Shown here: positions 1-6,435 of the stretch, piece after piece
How the letters are laid out: each line of letters begins with the position of its first letter
Position numbering within the stretch: the first letter of the stretch is position 1
NCBI GenBank assembly: GCA_964574335.1
Contig: CAZNNH010000073.1
Span: forward strand, 1-27,364
Reading direction: 5' to 3'
Length of the DNA: 27,364 bases
DNA from: CAZNNH01 sp964574335
GTDB taxonomy: Bacteria > Acidobacteriota > Vicinamibacteria > Fen-336
The notes under the pieces: model-generated
What the model was told of the DNA's origin: nothing
What the model saw: only the letters and a program-made list of their open reading frames with translations
Database searches by the model: none
Program-made: the position numbers and the translations under genes

Positions 1-218
1 CCAGGGAGTACAATTGTCTCGTTCCATGTTGAGGGAATTGTTTTAATTATGTCAAGAACACGAGCATCTTTTTCAAGATATCTTGTAGGATTGTCTGCCC
101 AGTGAATTATCTGGGAGACAAACATAATTGCATTTGCTAACTGATGAGACCAACTGGTATCACCAATTCTGATAGGATCAAAAGTAACAGGTGTATAATC
201 AGCATGACCTGCCAACAG
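1..218 (-). CDS. Fragment of a GH97-like glycoside hydrolase (C-terminal part), partial at window edge
   Basis: The minus-strand frame is open from about base 218 to base 1. It encodes a stretch beginning LLAGHADYTPVTF, followed by HQLANAIMF, IIHWADNP and IPSTWNETIVLP. The order (A)GxxDYTPVTF, a T/S-x-HQLA helix, an ADxPxxYL stretch and PxTWDET-VL is what I know from the C-terminal half of the catalytic domain of glycoside hydrolase family 97 (alpha-glucosidase/alpha-galactosidase, SusB-type). Base composition is strongly AT-rich, unlike everything after ~330. Neither the gene start nor its end is present. The frame stays open upstream across a palindrome, but the residues there do not look like GH97, so the true homology probably begins near base 218. 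This is foreign DNA or an assembly chimera rather than a neighbour of nfnB. The family call is by recalled motif only. Confidence 0.6.
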   Translation of the reverse strand, partial: MLAGHADYTPVTFDPIRIGDTSWSHQLANAIMFVSQIIHWADNPTRYLEKDARVLDIIKTIPSTWNETIVLP

Positions 219-245
219 GCCGGCAGCAAGTCTGCCGGCTTTTTT
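219..245 (+). terminator. Terminator-like hairpin with T-run inside the discordant segment
   Basis: A perfect 8-bp stem (GCCGGCAG at 219-226, CTGCCGGC at 232-239) with a 5-nt loop is followed directly by six T residues (240-245). This is the classical layout of a Rho-independent terminator reading on the plus strand. No plus-strand gene ending just before it can be recognised in the window. It therefore looks like the end of a transcription unit from another molecule. Confidence 0.6.
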
Positions 246-327
246 GTCTATCGCTATGATATTGATTGTGATTTTTTCATCGCGGCGTGACACACGTTGT
301 TTGATAAATAGCTTCTGCGCGAATAAT
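246..327. other. AT-rich junction segment between the hairpin and the cut nfnB gene
   Basis: These bases are AT-rich and show no recognisable gene. The nfnB/gltA reading frame passes into them from the right and ends at a stop at 277-279. The residues it encodes after the GRVGLPKKAAPTG stretch (an IIRAEAIYQTTC tail) do not continue the family sequence, which should proceed to the FAD-binding GSGPAGL motif. The break in both homology and composition lies at about base 327/328. Confidence 0.55.
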
Positions 328-771
328 GCCGGTGGGCGCCGCCTTCTTGGGCAGGCCGACCCTTCCCACCCGGCTCTCGTAGTCGGCGATGAAGCGCTCC
401 AGGTAGCCGATGGCCAGCGGGTCGAAGCGCTTGCCCATCACGCAGGCGCCCTCGCACTGGTCCTCCTGGGGGCAGACCCGCCCGGTGATGGCCGGCAGGA
501 CGTTGTCCTCGCGCATCTTGGCGGCCGCGGCCAGGTAGTCGCCGTCCACCACCAGGTCCACGAACTCGCGGATCTTGACCCCGACCGGGCAGCCCTTCAC
601 GCAGGCGGGCTTGGCGCACTCGATGCAGCGGGTGGCCTCGGTCTTGGCCATCTCCACCGCCAGGCCCTGGTTGACCTCGTCGAAGTTGCTCCGGCGCTCT
701 ACGGCGTCCTGCTCTGGCATCCTCTGGCGAGGGATCTTGGTGCGTTCCTTCTTGGGGACGGGGTTGGTCAT
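277..771 (-). CDS. nfnB: NfnB / GltA-type large subunit (NADPH-dependent glutamate synthase small-subunit family), 3' truncated by junction
   Basis: The start is the ATG at 771, which overlaps the nfnA stop by four bases (ATGA), so the two subunits are translationally coupled. The N-terminal domain is intact. It has the first Fe-S cysteine cluster (CIECAKPACVKGCP), then GRVCPQEDQCEGACVMGKR and the LERFIADYE helix, as in NfnB/SudA/GltD proteins. A full-length family member is about 460-480 residues with two Rossmann folds for FAD and NADPH. Here only ~148 family residues remain, ending with PKKAAPTG at about base 328, immediately before the expected FAD-binding glycine motif. The last ~17 codons come from the AT-rich segment. 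With NfnA this enzyme would bifurcate or transfer electrons between ferredoxin, NADH and NADP. Whether the truncation is biological or an assembly artefact cannot be told here. Confidence 0.85.
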   Translation of the reverse strand: MTNPVPKKERTKIPRQRMPEQDAVERRSNFDEVNQGLAVEMAKTEATRCIECAKPACVKGCPVGVKIREFVDLVVDGDYLAAAAKMREDNVLPAITGRVCPQEDQCEGACVMGKRFDPLAIGYLERFIADYESRVGRVGLPKKAAPTGIIRAEAIYQTTCVTPR

Positions 772-1658
772 GCCTCGATCTCCGGGTGCGCCTCGACCAG
801 ACGGCACTTGTGCACGAGGGAAAGGTCCTTGTCAGGGTCGTCCAGGAACTGCTTCAGCGAGCGGGCCTCGGCCGCGCGGTACATCGAGTTGCGCTGGGCC
901 AGCACGGCGAAGTCCACCTGGTGGGCGTCGAACTCGGGGCCGTCCACGCAGGCGAAGCGGCTCTTGCCGCCCACGGTCACCCGGCAGCCGCCGCACATGC
1001 CGGTGCCGTCGATCATGATCGAGTTGAGGCTCACCACCGTCCGGATCCCGTGAGGGCGGGTCACCTCGGCCACCGCCCGCATCATCGGGATCGGGCCGAT
1101 CGCCAGCACGTAGTCGAGACGAGCGCCGGAGTCGATCACCGCCTGGAGCGCGTCGGTCACCAGCCCCTTCTCGCCGTAGCTGCCGTCGTCGGTCATCACC
1201 CGCACCTCGTCGCTGGTTTTCCGGACCTCGTCCTCCAGGATCACCAGCTCCCTGGTCCGGCCGCCGAGGATCGAGATCACCCGGTTGCCGGCGTTCTTGA
1301 GGGCCACCGCGGTGGGGTAGGCGATGGCGGTGCCGACCCCGCCGCCGATCACGGCCACGGTGCCGAAGCGCTCGATCTCCGAGGGGCTGCCGAGCGGGCC
1401 GACGATGTCGCTAATCGCGTCACCCTTTTCGAGCGAGTTGAGGAGCTTGGTGGTCTTGCCGATCCCCTGCACGATGAGGGTCACGTGGCCGGCCTCAGGG
1501 TCGGAGTCGGCGATGGTGAGCGGGATCCGCTCGCCGTGGTCGTGCACCCGCAGGATCACGAACTGGCCGGCCTGCCGCTTGCGCGCGATCCGAGGGGCGT
1601 CGATCTGGAACAGCTTGACGTCGGGCGAGAGCTGACGGGTCTCGAGGATTCTGAACAT
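768..1658 (-). CDS. nfnA: NfnA: sulfide/dihydroorotate dehydrogenase-like FAD/NAD-binding subunit
   Basis: A 296-residue flavoprotein of the ferredoxin-NADP reductase superfamily, usually annotated as a sulfide/dihydroorotate dehydrogenase-like FAD/NAD-binding subunit and the small subunit of NfnAB. Visible features are the FAD-binding strand with AGQFVILR and ERIPLTIAD, the NAD-binding fold (VAVIGGGVGTAIAYP), and the C-terminal [2Fe-2S] segment GTGMCGGCRVTVGG...FACVDGPEFD. The ATG at 1658 (MFRILETRQLSPDVKLF) is preferred over an in-frame upstream GTG at 1751. It matches the family N terminus and has a GGAG Shine-Dalgarno 6-7 bases upstream, whereas the upstream extension is low-complexity Pro/Arg/Ala. 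A sigma-54-like promoter lies about 120 bases upstream. Expected partners are NfnB (cut here) and the ferredoxin at 3204. Confidence 0.9.
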   Translation of the reverse strand: MFRILETRQLSPDVKLFQIDAPRIARKRQAGQFVILRVHDHGERIPLTIADSDPEAGHVTLIVQGIGKTTKLLNSLEKGDAISDIVGPLGSPSEIERFGTVAVIGGGVGTAIAYPTAVALKNAGNRVISILGGRTRELVILEDEVRKTSDEVRVMTDDGSYGEKGLVTDALQAVIDSGARLDYVLAIGPIPMMRAVAEVTRPHGIRTVVSLNSIMIDGTGMCGGCRVTVGGKSRFACVDGPEFDAHQVDFAVLAQRNSMYRAAEARSLKQFLDDPDKDLSLVHKCRLVEAHPEIEA

Positions 1659-2024
1659 GATGGCTCCGGGCTGCTGGGCGGGGGCCGCGGCGCGGCGCCG
1701 CCCGGGAAAGTCGGGGTTGGAGCTGGGGCGGGCTCGTGCGGGGTTCGCCACGACGATTCCCGTCCCAGGCGCAGTCTAGCAAACAACGCGCCCGGCGGCC
1801 GCCCGCGGGTCGGAGCCGACGGGCGGCCAGGACACGCCGACCGGACCCCGCTTTGGTAGCGGGAATGGGAGCCGGCCACCCCAGCTCGTCGGGCCGGCCC
1901 CCGGCCTTGGCGGCGCTCGGCGCGGAAAGGCTTGCGCTGCTGGAGGTTGTGGGGGCGAACGATTTACGCGAGGAGGTTCGATTCTCCGATTGCCCGGGCC
2001 GGCTCGGCGGCCGATAATCGAGGC
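1659..2024. other. Divergent intergenic region between nfnA and the Cys-rich gene
   Basis: This 366-base region contains no convincing gene. It carries the sigma-54-like promoter reading toward nfnA (1778-1793) and several GC-rich self-complementary patches, such as the one around 1794-1830. I found no convincing promoter for the plus-strand gene starting at 2025. Confidence 0.6.
1778..1793 (-). promoter_or_regulatory. Candidate sigma-54 (-24/-12) promoter for nfnAB
   Basis: The minus strand reads GGGCGCGTTGTTTGCT. Against the RpoN consensus TGGCACGNNNNTTGCW it matches 10 of 12 specified positions, including GG and GC exactly ten bases apart and a perfect TTGCT -12 element. Transcription would begin near 1767, giving a leader of about 110 bases before the nfnA ATG. 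The call is by hand alignment. The presence of a sigma-54 activator gene in the same window supports it. Confidence 0.55.
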
Positions 2025-2591
2025 ATGCCAGCCACCGTCTACTACGTCGTCGGCGCCCTCCTGGGGATCGGCGCCCTGGTCTGGTCGTTCCGCCTCGGGA
2101 GGGCCTACCTCCGGCTCCGAGGCCAGCGGGTGGTCACCTGCCCCGAGAACGAGGCCCAGGTCGGTGTCGAGATCGACGCCCTCGGCGGGGCCCTGAAAGG
2201 GGCCCTCGGGGGGGAGGTCGTTCGGTTGCAGGACTGCTCGCGTTGGCCGGAGCGGGTGGGGTGCAACCAGGCCTGCCTGTCGCAGATCGAGGCCTCCCCG
2301 GATGGCTGTCTGGCCCGCGGCCTGCTCACCCGCTGGTACGCCGACCGTGCCTGCGTGCTGTGTGGCGTGCCGTTCGGCGAGATCCACTGGCACGACCACC
2401 GTCCGGCGCTGCGCTCCCCTGATGGAGTCACGCTGGCCTGGTCGGAGGTGGAGGTCGAGTCGCTCTCCGAGGTGTTGGGGAGCCACCAGCCGGTCTGCTG
2501 GAGCTGCCACGTCGCCGAGCGCTTCCGGCACGACCACCCGGACCTGGTGGTGGATCGCCCGCCGCCTCCGGGACACACCTCGGGCGCCTGA
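2025..2591 (+). CDS. Cysteine-rich membrane-anchored protein of unknown function
   Basis: This 188-residue protein starts at the ATG at 2025 (MPATVYYVV). An upstream extension of the frame is Arg-rich and not credible. Residues ~5-22 form one hydrophobic segment (YYVVGALLGIGALVWSF), likely a signal anchor. The rest is soluble with nine or so cysteines: a CPENE segment, a DCSRW...GCNQAC cluster, an ACVLCG pair followed by GEIHWHDHRPAL, and a C-terminal CWSCH followed by HDHP. The last has the CXXCH spacing of a c-type heme site, but the two CXXC pairs together would equally suit a zinc-ribbon or rubredoxin-like fold. I recall similar hypothetical proteins but no assigned function. It precedes the hemerythrin gene, with 77 bases to the preferred start there, and its own promoter is not evident. 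Confidence 0.75.
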   Translation: MPATVYYVVGALLGIGALVWSFRLGRAYLRLRGQRVVTCPENEAQVGVEIDALGGALKGALGGEVVRLQDCSRWPERVGCNQACLSQIEASPDGCLARGLLTRWYADRACVLCGVPFGEIHWHDHRPALRSPDGVTLAWSEVEVESLSEVLGSHQPVCWSCHVAERFRHDHPDLVVDRPPPPGHTSGA

Positions 2592-2618
2592 TCCTGGTCG
2601 GAGCCGGGACCGCCGGTC

Positions 2619-2634
2619 CGGCACGCATCCTGCA
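2619..2634 (+). promoter_or_regulatory. Candidate sigma-54 (-24/-12) promoter for the hemerythrin gene
   Basis: CGGCACGCATCCTGCA matches TGGCACGNNNNTTGCW at 10 of 12 specified positions, including a complete GGCACG -24 element and TGCA at -12, with GG and GC ten bases apart. The predicted start site near 2645 leaves a ~24-base leader containing GGGGAG ahead of the GTG at 2669. The promoter therefore also bears on which start codon is used. Confidence 0.5.
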
Positions 2635-2668
2635 CTCGCTGCGCGACGTGGGGAGCGAAGCCGCCACT

Positions 2669-3115
2669 GTGCCTCGGTTCGACAGCGTCACCCGCTACCT
2701 GTGCTGGGACCACTCCCGGCTGGCGCGCCTGCTGGAGGCGGTCAAGCACGAGGTGGCCGGGGGGCGCCTCAAGGAGGCGCGTGAGCTTTACCGGAGCTAT
2801 GACGCGGGCGTGACCCGTCACCTGCGCGTCGAGCAGGAGCTGGTCTATCCGCTGTTCGAGGCGCGGACGGGCATCACCTCCGGTCCCACCGAGACGCTGC
2901 GCCTGGAGCACGAGCAGGTCCAATACGCGATCCGAATGATGCGCGACGGGCTGGCGGTGCTGGATGCCCGGGGTTTCGAGGCCGGGGCGCGCTACCTCGA
3001 CGAGACCCTGCCCGCCCACAACTCCAAGGAAGAGCACGTCCTCTACCCCACCATGGACGCGTTGCTGACCGAGAGGGAGCGGCAGACGCTCTCCGAGAGG
3101 CTGCAGCGGGAATAG
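2669..3115 (+). CDS. Hemerythrin HHE-domain protein
   Basis: A protein of about 148 residues with one hemerythrin-like four-helix bundle. The diiron ligands are placed as expected: the first His in LCWDHSRL, His and Glu in RHLRVEQELVYPLFE, His in LRLEHEQV, and HNSKEEHVLYP near the C terminus. Family members bind O2 or NO or sense them, and some repair or protect Fe-S proteins; which applies here cannot be read from sequence. The start chosen is the GTG at 2669, which has GGGGAG ~13 bases upstream and lies 24 bases after the predicted sigma-54 transcription start. A GTG at 2648 gives seven more residues but no Shine-Dalgarno. The next gene downstream is the ferredoxin, 88 bases on, with its own putative promoter. 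Confidence 0.88.
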   Translation: MPRFDSVTRYLCWDHSRLARLLEAVKHEVAGGRLKEARELYRSYDAGVTRHLRVEQELVYPLFEARTGITSGPTETLRLEHEQVQYAIRMMRDGLAVLDARGFEAGARYLDETLPAHNSKEEHVLYPTMDALLTERERQTLSERLQRE

Positions 3116-3124
3116 GCCCGGCGG

Positions 3125-3140
3125 TGGCGCGGATCCTGCA
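3125..3140 (+). promoter_or_regulatory. Candidate sigma-54 (-24/-12) promoter for the ferredoxin gene
   Basis: TGGCGCGGATCCTGCA matches TGGCACGNNNNTTGCW at 10 of 12 specified positions, with GG and GC ten bases apart. The predicted start is near 3151, giving a leader of about 50 bases before the ATG at 3204. The motif begins nine bases after the hemerythrin stop codon, in the short gap where a promoter would be expected. It shares ATCCTGCA with the hemerythrin promoter candidate. Confidence 0.55.
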
Positions 3141-3203
3141 TCCTGGAGGTTCGAGTCCGCGTGGGGGCTCGCGCCCGGCCACGCAACCAGGGAGAGATCG
3201 CCA

Positions 3204-3452
3204 ATGGCAATGCTGATCGTCGAGGAGTGCATCAGTTGTGGAGCCTGTGAGCCCGAGTGCCCGAACCAGGCCATCGCCGCCGGAGACCCGATATACGTGA
3301 TCGATTCGGAGCGCTGCACCGAGTGCGTGGGGGCGCATGACGAGCCCAAGTGCATCGAGGTCTGCCCGATCGATGACTGCATCGTGAAGGACCCGAACCA
3401 CGAGGAGAGCCAGGAGGACCTGCAGGCCAAGTACGAGCGCCTGCACGCCTAG
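3204..3452 (+). CDS. 2[4Fe-4S] ferredoxin, YfhL type
   Basis: A complete 82-residue low-potential ferredoxin. Cluster motifs are CISCGACEPECP near the N terminus and CTECVGAHDEPKCIEVCP after it. The longer loop between the second and third cysteines of the second motif is typical of YfhL/Alvin-type ferredoxins, as is the C-terminal acidic helix (EESQEDLQAKYERL). The ATG has GGGAGAG 9-10 bases upstream. It is the obvious candidate electron carrier between the pyruvate:ferredoxin oxidoreductase at 11762 and NfnAB at 277-1658. That link is inferred from neighbourhood and from a shared promoter class. Confidence 0.95.
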   Translation: MAMLIVEECISCGACEPECPNQAIAAGDPIYVIDSERCTECVGAHDEPKCIEVCPIDDCIVKDPNHEESQEDLQAKYERLHA

Positions 3453-3463
3453 CCGTCGCCAGA

Positions 3464-3480
3464 GCGCCAGTCGCTGGTGC
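3464..3480 (+). terminator. Hairpin after the ferredoxin gene, possible transcript end
   Basis: A 7-bp stem (GCGCCAG with CTGGTGC, one G-T pair) and a 3-base loop begin 12 bases after the ferredoxin stop. No T-run follows, so this is at most a Rho-assisted end or an RNA-stabilising stem. Confidence 0.3.
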
Positions 3481-3734
3481 GCCTCGAGTCGAGCGGCGCC
3501 GCGCCGGCATCGCCGCCGCGGCTCCCGCCGCCCCCCGCCCCCTGCTACCCACCCGCATGCGCGGGAATGCTCGGATCTTCCGCTAGCGCAACAAGTTCGG
3601 CCGAATGCGCCGGATCCCGCAAGGGTTGCGCCGAAGGGAGCCGAGTCTGGCCCGGATCAAAGGATTCAGGCCGGGTATGACATTTGTATCAGATCGCGGT
3701 AAGCTTCGGCGCGGGAGCTCCAAAGGGGGGCACG

Positions 3735-4565
3735 ATGGTTCGAAGAAGGACTCCTCGGGACGGCAACGGCGACGGCGGCCTCCTGAGAGCCCTCGAGTCG
3801 GGTGAGCCTCCGGCCTTCGTCACCGACGAGGACGACCGCATCGTCTTCTGGAACCGCGGTGCCGAGGGGCTCTTCGGCAGGCGTGCCGCGGAGGTGGTCG
3901 GCCGGTCGTGCTACGAGGTGGTGCAGGGCCGGGACCTCCTCGGCAACCACTTCTGCTACCAGGACTGCCCGATCGTGGCCCATCGTCGGTTGGGGGACGC
4001 GGCCAGCGGGTGCGAGGTGCTGGTTCCCGGCGGCGAAGGCGAGACGCGCACGGTCAGCGTGACGATCGTCCAGCTCCCGGCCACCGAGCACGCTCCGCCG
4101 CTCTCGGTTCACCTGTTGCGTCCCCTGGACGAGTCGGGCCCGCTGGCGGAGCTCCTGGAGCGGGCCCAGGTCGAGTCCCAGCGGCTCGGCTCGAAGGCCT
4201 CGAGCGACCCGGTGCCGTCGCTGACGGGTCGGGAGAGCGAGATCCTGGGATGGGTCGCCGCCGGCCTCCAGAACAAGGAGGTCGCCCAGAAGCTGGGGAT
4301 CAGCCTGGCGACGGTCCGCAACCACATCCACAACATCCTCGACAAGCTCCAGGTCCACTCGAAGCTCGAGGCGGTCTCCCTGGCCTTCCGAAAGGGGTGG
4401 GTCTCGGGGCGCCCCAACGACCTTCCGGCCCAGGCGAAGACCTTCTCCGAGGCCACCGCGCCGGCGGCCTGGGACGGAGGCAGCATCGGCGGCTATGCTC
4501 GCGTGACGTCTCCGGTTGCCGTCTCCGCCACCCGCGACCCCAGCGCCGACTCGCCGAGCCGGTAG
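3735..4565 (+). CDS. PAS-LuxR family transcriptional regulator with a cysteine-bearing PAS domain
   Basis: A 276-residue regulator. The ATG at 3735 has AAAGGGGGG 8 bases upstream and is preferred over the in-frame start at 3684. Residues ~25-130 form a PAS fold (FVTDEDDRIVFWNRGAEGLFGR, then VVGRSCYEV). Residues ~160-222 form a GerE/LuxR helix-turn-helix (LTGRESEILGWVAAGLQNKEVAQKLGIS, then TVRNHIHNILDKL). Inside PAS lie C59, C74 and C78 in the pattern SCYEV...GNHFCYQDCPI, with C93 further on. These could bind a metal or cluster, or act as redox thiols. No receiver domain is present, so the PAS domain is the likely input. The ~50-residue tail after the helix-turn-helix is low-complexity. Upstream, 3481-3734 is intergenic with no promoter I can defend. 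Its targets are unknown; it is convergent with the ABC gene. Confidence 0.88.
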   Translation: MVRRRTPRDGNGDGGLLRALESGEPPAFVTDEDDRIVFWNRGAEGLFGRRAAEVVGRSCYEVVQGRDLLGNHFCYQDCPIVAHRRLGDAASGCEVLVPGGEGETRTVSVTIVQLPATEHAPPLSVHLLRPLDESGPLAELLERAQVESQRLGSKASSDPVPSLTGRESEILGWVAAGLQNKEVAQKLGISLATVRNHIHNILDKLQVHSKLEAVSLAFRKGWVSGRPNDLPAQAKTFSEATAPAAWDGGSIGGYARVTSPVAVSATRDPSADSPSR

Positions 4566-4599
4566 CCGGGCTCCGCTGGCCGGTCCACCGCGCGAGCAC

Positions 4600-6429
4600 T
4601 CACGTGTACCGCTCTGCCTGGGTCCGGAACATCCGGGCATAGAGCCCGCCGCGCGCCAAGAGCTCCTCGTGGCGCCCTGTCTCGATCAAGGCCCCGCCGT
4701 CCATGACGAAGATCCTGTCTGCGGAGCGCACGCTGGAGAAACGATGGCTGATGAAGAGGGCGGTCCGGCCGTCGAGAAGCTGCCGCAGCCGGCCGAGGAG
4801 GTCGGCCTCCGCCAGCGCGTCGAGCGAGCTGGTGGGCTCGTCCAGGATCACCACCCGGGCATCCCGGAAGCGAGCTCGGGCCAGGGCCAGCCGCTGCCAC
4901 TCGCCCTGGCTCAGCTCGTGCCCGCCGCTGAACCACTTGCCGAGCAGCGTGTCGAGCCCCTGGGGCAGGCCGTCGATCACCGGGCCGGCCCCGGCCCAGG
5001 CGGCGGCGGCCCGGATGGTCGCGTCGTCGACACCGCGATCGGGGTCGCCGAAGCCGATGTTCTCGCGGACCGTCACCGGGAAGTGGGCGAAGTCCTGGAA
5101 GATCACGCCGAACTGGCGACGCAGCTCGGCCACCCGGTACCGTCTGAGGTCGTGACCGCCCAGCAGCACCCGTCCCTGGTCCGGGTCGTAGAGCCGACAC
5201 AGCAGCTTGACCAGGGTGGTCTTGCCGCTCCCGTTGCGGCCCACCACCGCCGCGATCTCCCCGGCGCCGATGTCCAGGCAAACGCCGCGCACCGCCTCTG
5301 CGGAGCAGCCCGGGTAGCGGAACGTGACCCCCTCCAGGCGGATGCCGAGAGGTCGCTGGTCGGGGAGCGGTAGCGGGTCCGGAGGGTCGGCCACCCGCGG
5401 TCGCTGGTCCAGGAACTGCTCCAGGTTCGAGAGGAACAGGCTGTCCTCGTAGAGCCCGGCCAAGGCGGCGAGGACCTGCTGCAGGTAGCCCAGCCCGCGC
5501 TGGAGCGCCTGGTAGTACATGACCAGGGCCCCGAGGGTGATCGCGCCGAGGACCACCCGCTGCACCAGGAAGCCCATCGCCGCCACCACCGCCACGGTGC
5601 CGGCCGATTGCGCCATCACGTCGGCCCCCGCGCGCCGGCGGGCCAGGTCCATCTTCTCTCGCCGCAACGTGTCCCGAAGCTCGCGGTGGCGAGCGCGCAG
5701 GTGGGGCCCCAGGCCGAACAGCCGGACCTCCTTGGCGAAGACCTGGTGGGTGAGCATCCAGTCGTGCAGCAGCAGAAGCCGCTCGGTCGCGGTGCGGCGA
5801 AGGCGCCAGCCGTAGAAGTGGCTGGAGTGCCGCAGCCGGACCAGCAAGCCCGGGACCGCCGCGGCGGCGAGCAGGAGCACGATGAAGGGGTCGAAGGCGA
5901 GCAGCAGGCCCGCTACGCCGACCAGCGAGAGGCCGCCCCGCAGCAGCGCCGCTAGGCCGCTCACCACCTGGGCCGGGCGATGGCCGCCCTCGCGCTGGGC
6001 GCGGTGCAGGTGATCGTAGTAGGACGGGGTCTCGAAGTAGGAGAGATCGAGCTCGACCGACTTGGCGTGGATCAGCCCCTGCACGTGGTCGGTCAGCTTC
6101 TGGCCCAGCCCCTCGGCGACCAGCGAGGCCAGCGCCTGGAGCAGTGAGGCCACCAGGGCGACCACGCCGATCAGCAGCACGTAGGCAAACGGCTCGTCCA
6201 TGGCCCTCAGGGGCGACGGTGCCGCCAGCGCGCGGGTGATCGAGTCCACCAGCAGCTTGAGCAGCAGCAGGCCCAGAAGCGGAACCGCTGCCTGACCGAC
6301 CAGCAGCGCCAGGCTGGCCCACGCCCACCCCGGCGCCGCTTCTCGCACCAGGCCCACGGCCCGACGCAGCCGAACCAGGCGACGGAGGCGCTCCTCGAGC
6401 CGGGGCGGGGGAGTGGGATCTGTCGACAC
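4600..6429 (-). CDS. ABC exporter, fused membrane and ATPase domains (MsbA/MDR-like half-transporter)
   Basis: This 609-residue protein starts with GTG. Residues ~30-320 hold about six hydrophobic spans of an exporter-type transmembrane domain (for example ALLVGQAAVPLLGLLLLKLL and YVLLIGVVALVASLL). Residues ~360-605 form the nucleotide-binding domain: Walker A GRNGSGKT (397-404), Q-loop FQD (Q445), signature LSQGE (506-510) in place of the canonical LSGGQ, Walker B VVILDEP (526-532) and H-loop His562. Such half-transporters dimerise in the inner membrane and export lipids, peptides or drugs. The substrate cannot be inferred. The gene follows the phosphofructokinase stop by six bases and is the last gene of the minus-strand run that begins at nifJ. 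It is convergent with the LuxR-type gene, 34 bases away. Confidence 0.9.
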   Translation of the reverse strand: MSTDPTPPPRLEERLRRLVRLRRAVGLVREAAPGWAWASLALLVGQAAVPLLGLLLLKLLVDSITRALAAPSPLRAMDEPFAYVLLIGVVALVASLLQALASLVAEGLGQKLTDHVQGLIHAKSVELDLSYFETPSYYDHLHRAQREGGHRPAQVVSGLAALLRGGLSLVGVAGLLLAFDPFIVLLLAAAAVPGLLVRLRHSSHFYGWRLRRTATERLLLLHDWMLTHQVFAKEVRLFGLGPHLRARHRELRDTLRREKMDLARRRAGADVMAQSAGTVAVVAAMGFLVQRVVLGAITLGALVMYYQALQRGLGYLQQVLAALAGLYEDSLFLSNLEQFLDQRPRVADPPDPLPLPDQRPLGIRLEGVTFRYPGCSAEAVRGVCLDIGAGEIAAVVGRNGSGKTTLVKLLCRLYDPDQGRVLLGGHDLRRYRVAELRRQFGVIFQDFAHFPVTVRENIGFGDPDRGVDDATIRAAAAWAGAGPVIDGLPQGLDTLLGKWFSGGHELSQGEWQRLALARARFRDARVVILDEPTSSLDALAEADLLGRLRQLLDGRTALFISHRFSSVRSADRIFVMDGGALIETGRHEELLARGGLYARMFRTQAERYT

Positions 6430-6435
6430 CCGCGG

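Noticed and set aside
786..1859. 357-codon plus-strand open frame opposite nfnA
   Set aside because: Antisense shadow with no recognisable domain; nfnA on the minus strand explains the region.
1921..1940. CTTGCGC as a third copy of the putative activator site
   Set aside because: Only seven bases are shared with the copies near nifJ and the kinase gene, too short to claim in GC-rich DNA.
1975..1987. GGTTCGATTCTCC, resembling a tRNA T-arm
   Set aside because: The 5-bp T-stem does not pair around a 7-base loop, and no acceptor, D or anticodon arm can be built upstream.
3148..3158. GGTTCGAGTCC, resembling a tRNA T-arm
   Set aside because: The flanking bases do not form the stem, and the preceding sequence is the hemerythrin 3' end; no cloverleaf is possible.
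2105..3446. Long minus-strand open frames opposite the Cys-rich, hemerythrin and ferredoxin genes
   Set aside because: Their residues show no family pattern, while the plus strand has hemerythrin and ferredoxin motifs and ribosome sites.
3590..3734. Search for a sigma-54 element before the PAS-LuxR gene
   Set aside because: No GG-N10-GC pair with additional consensus matches was found; no promoter of another class was convincing.
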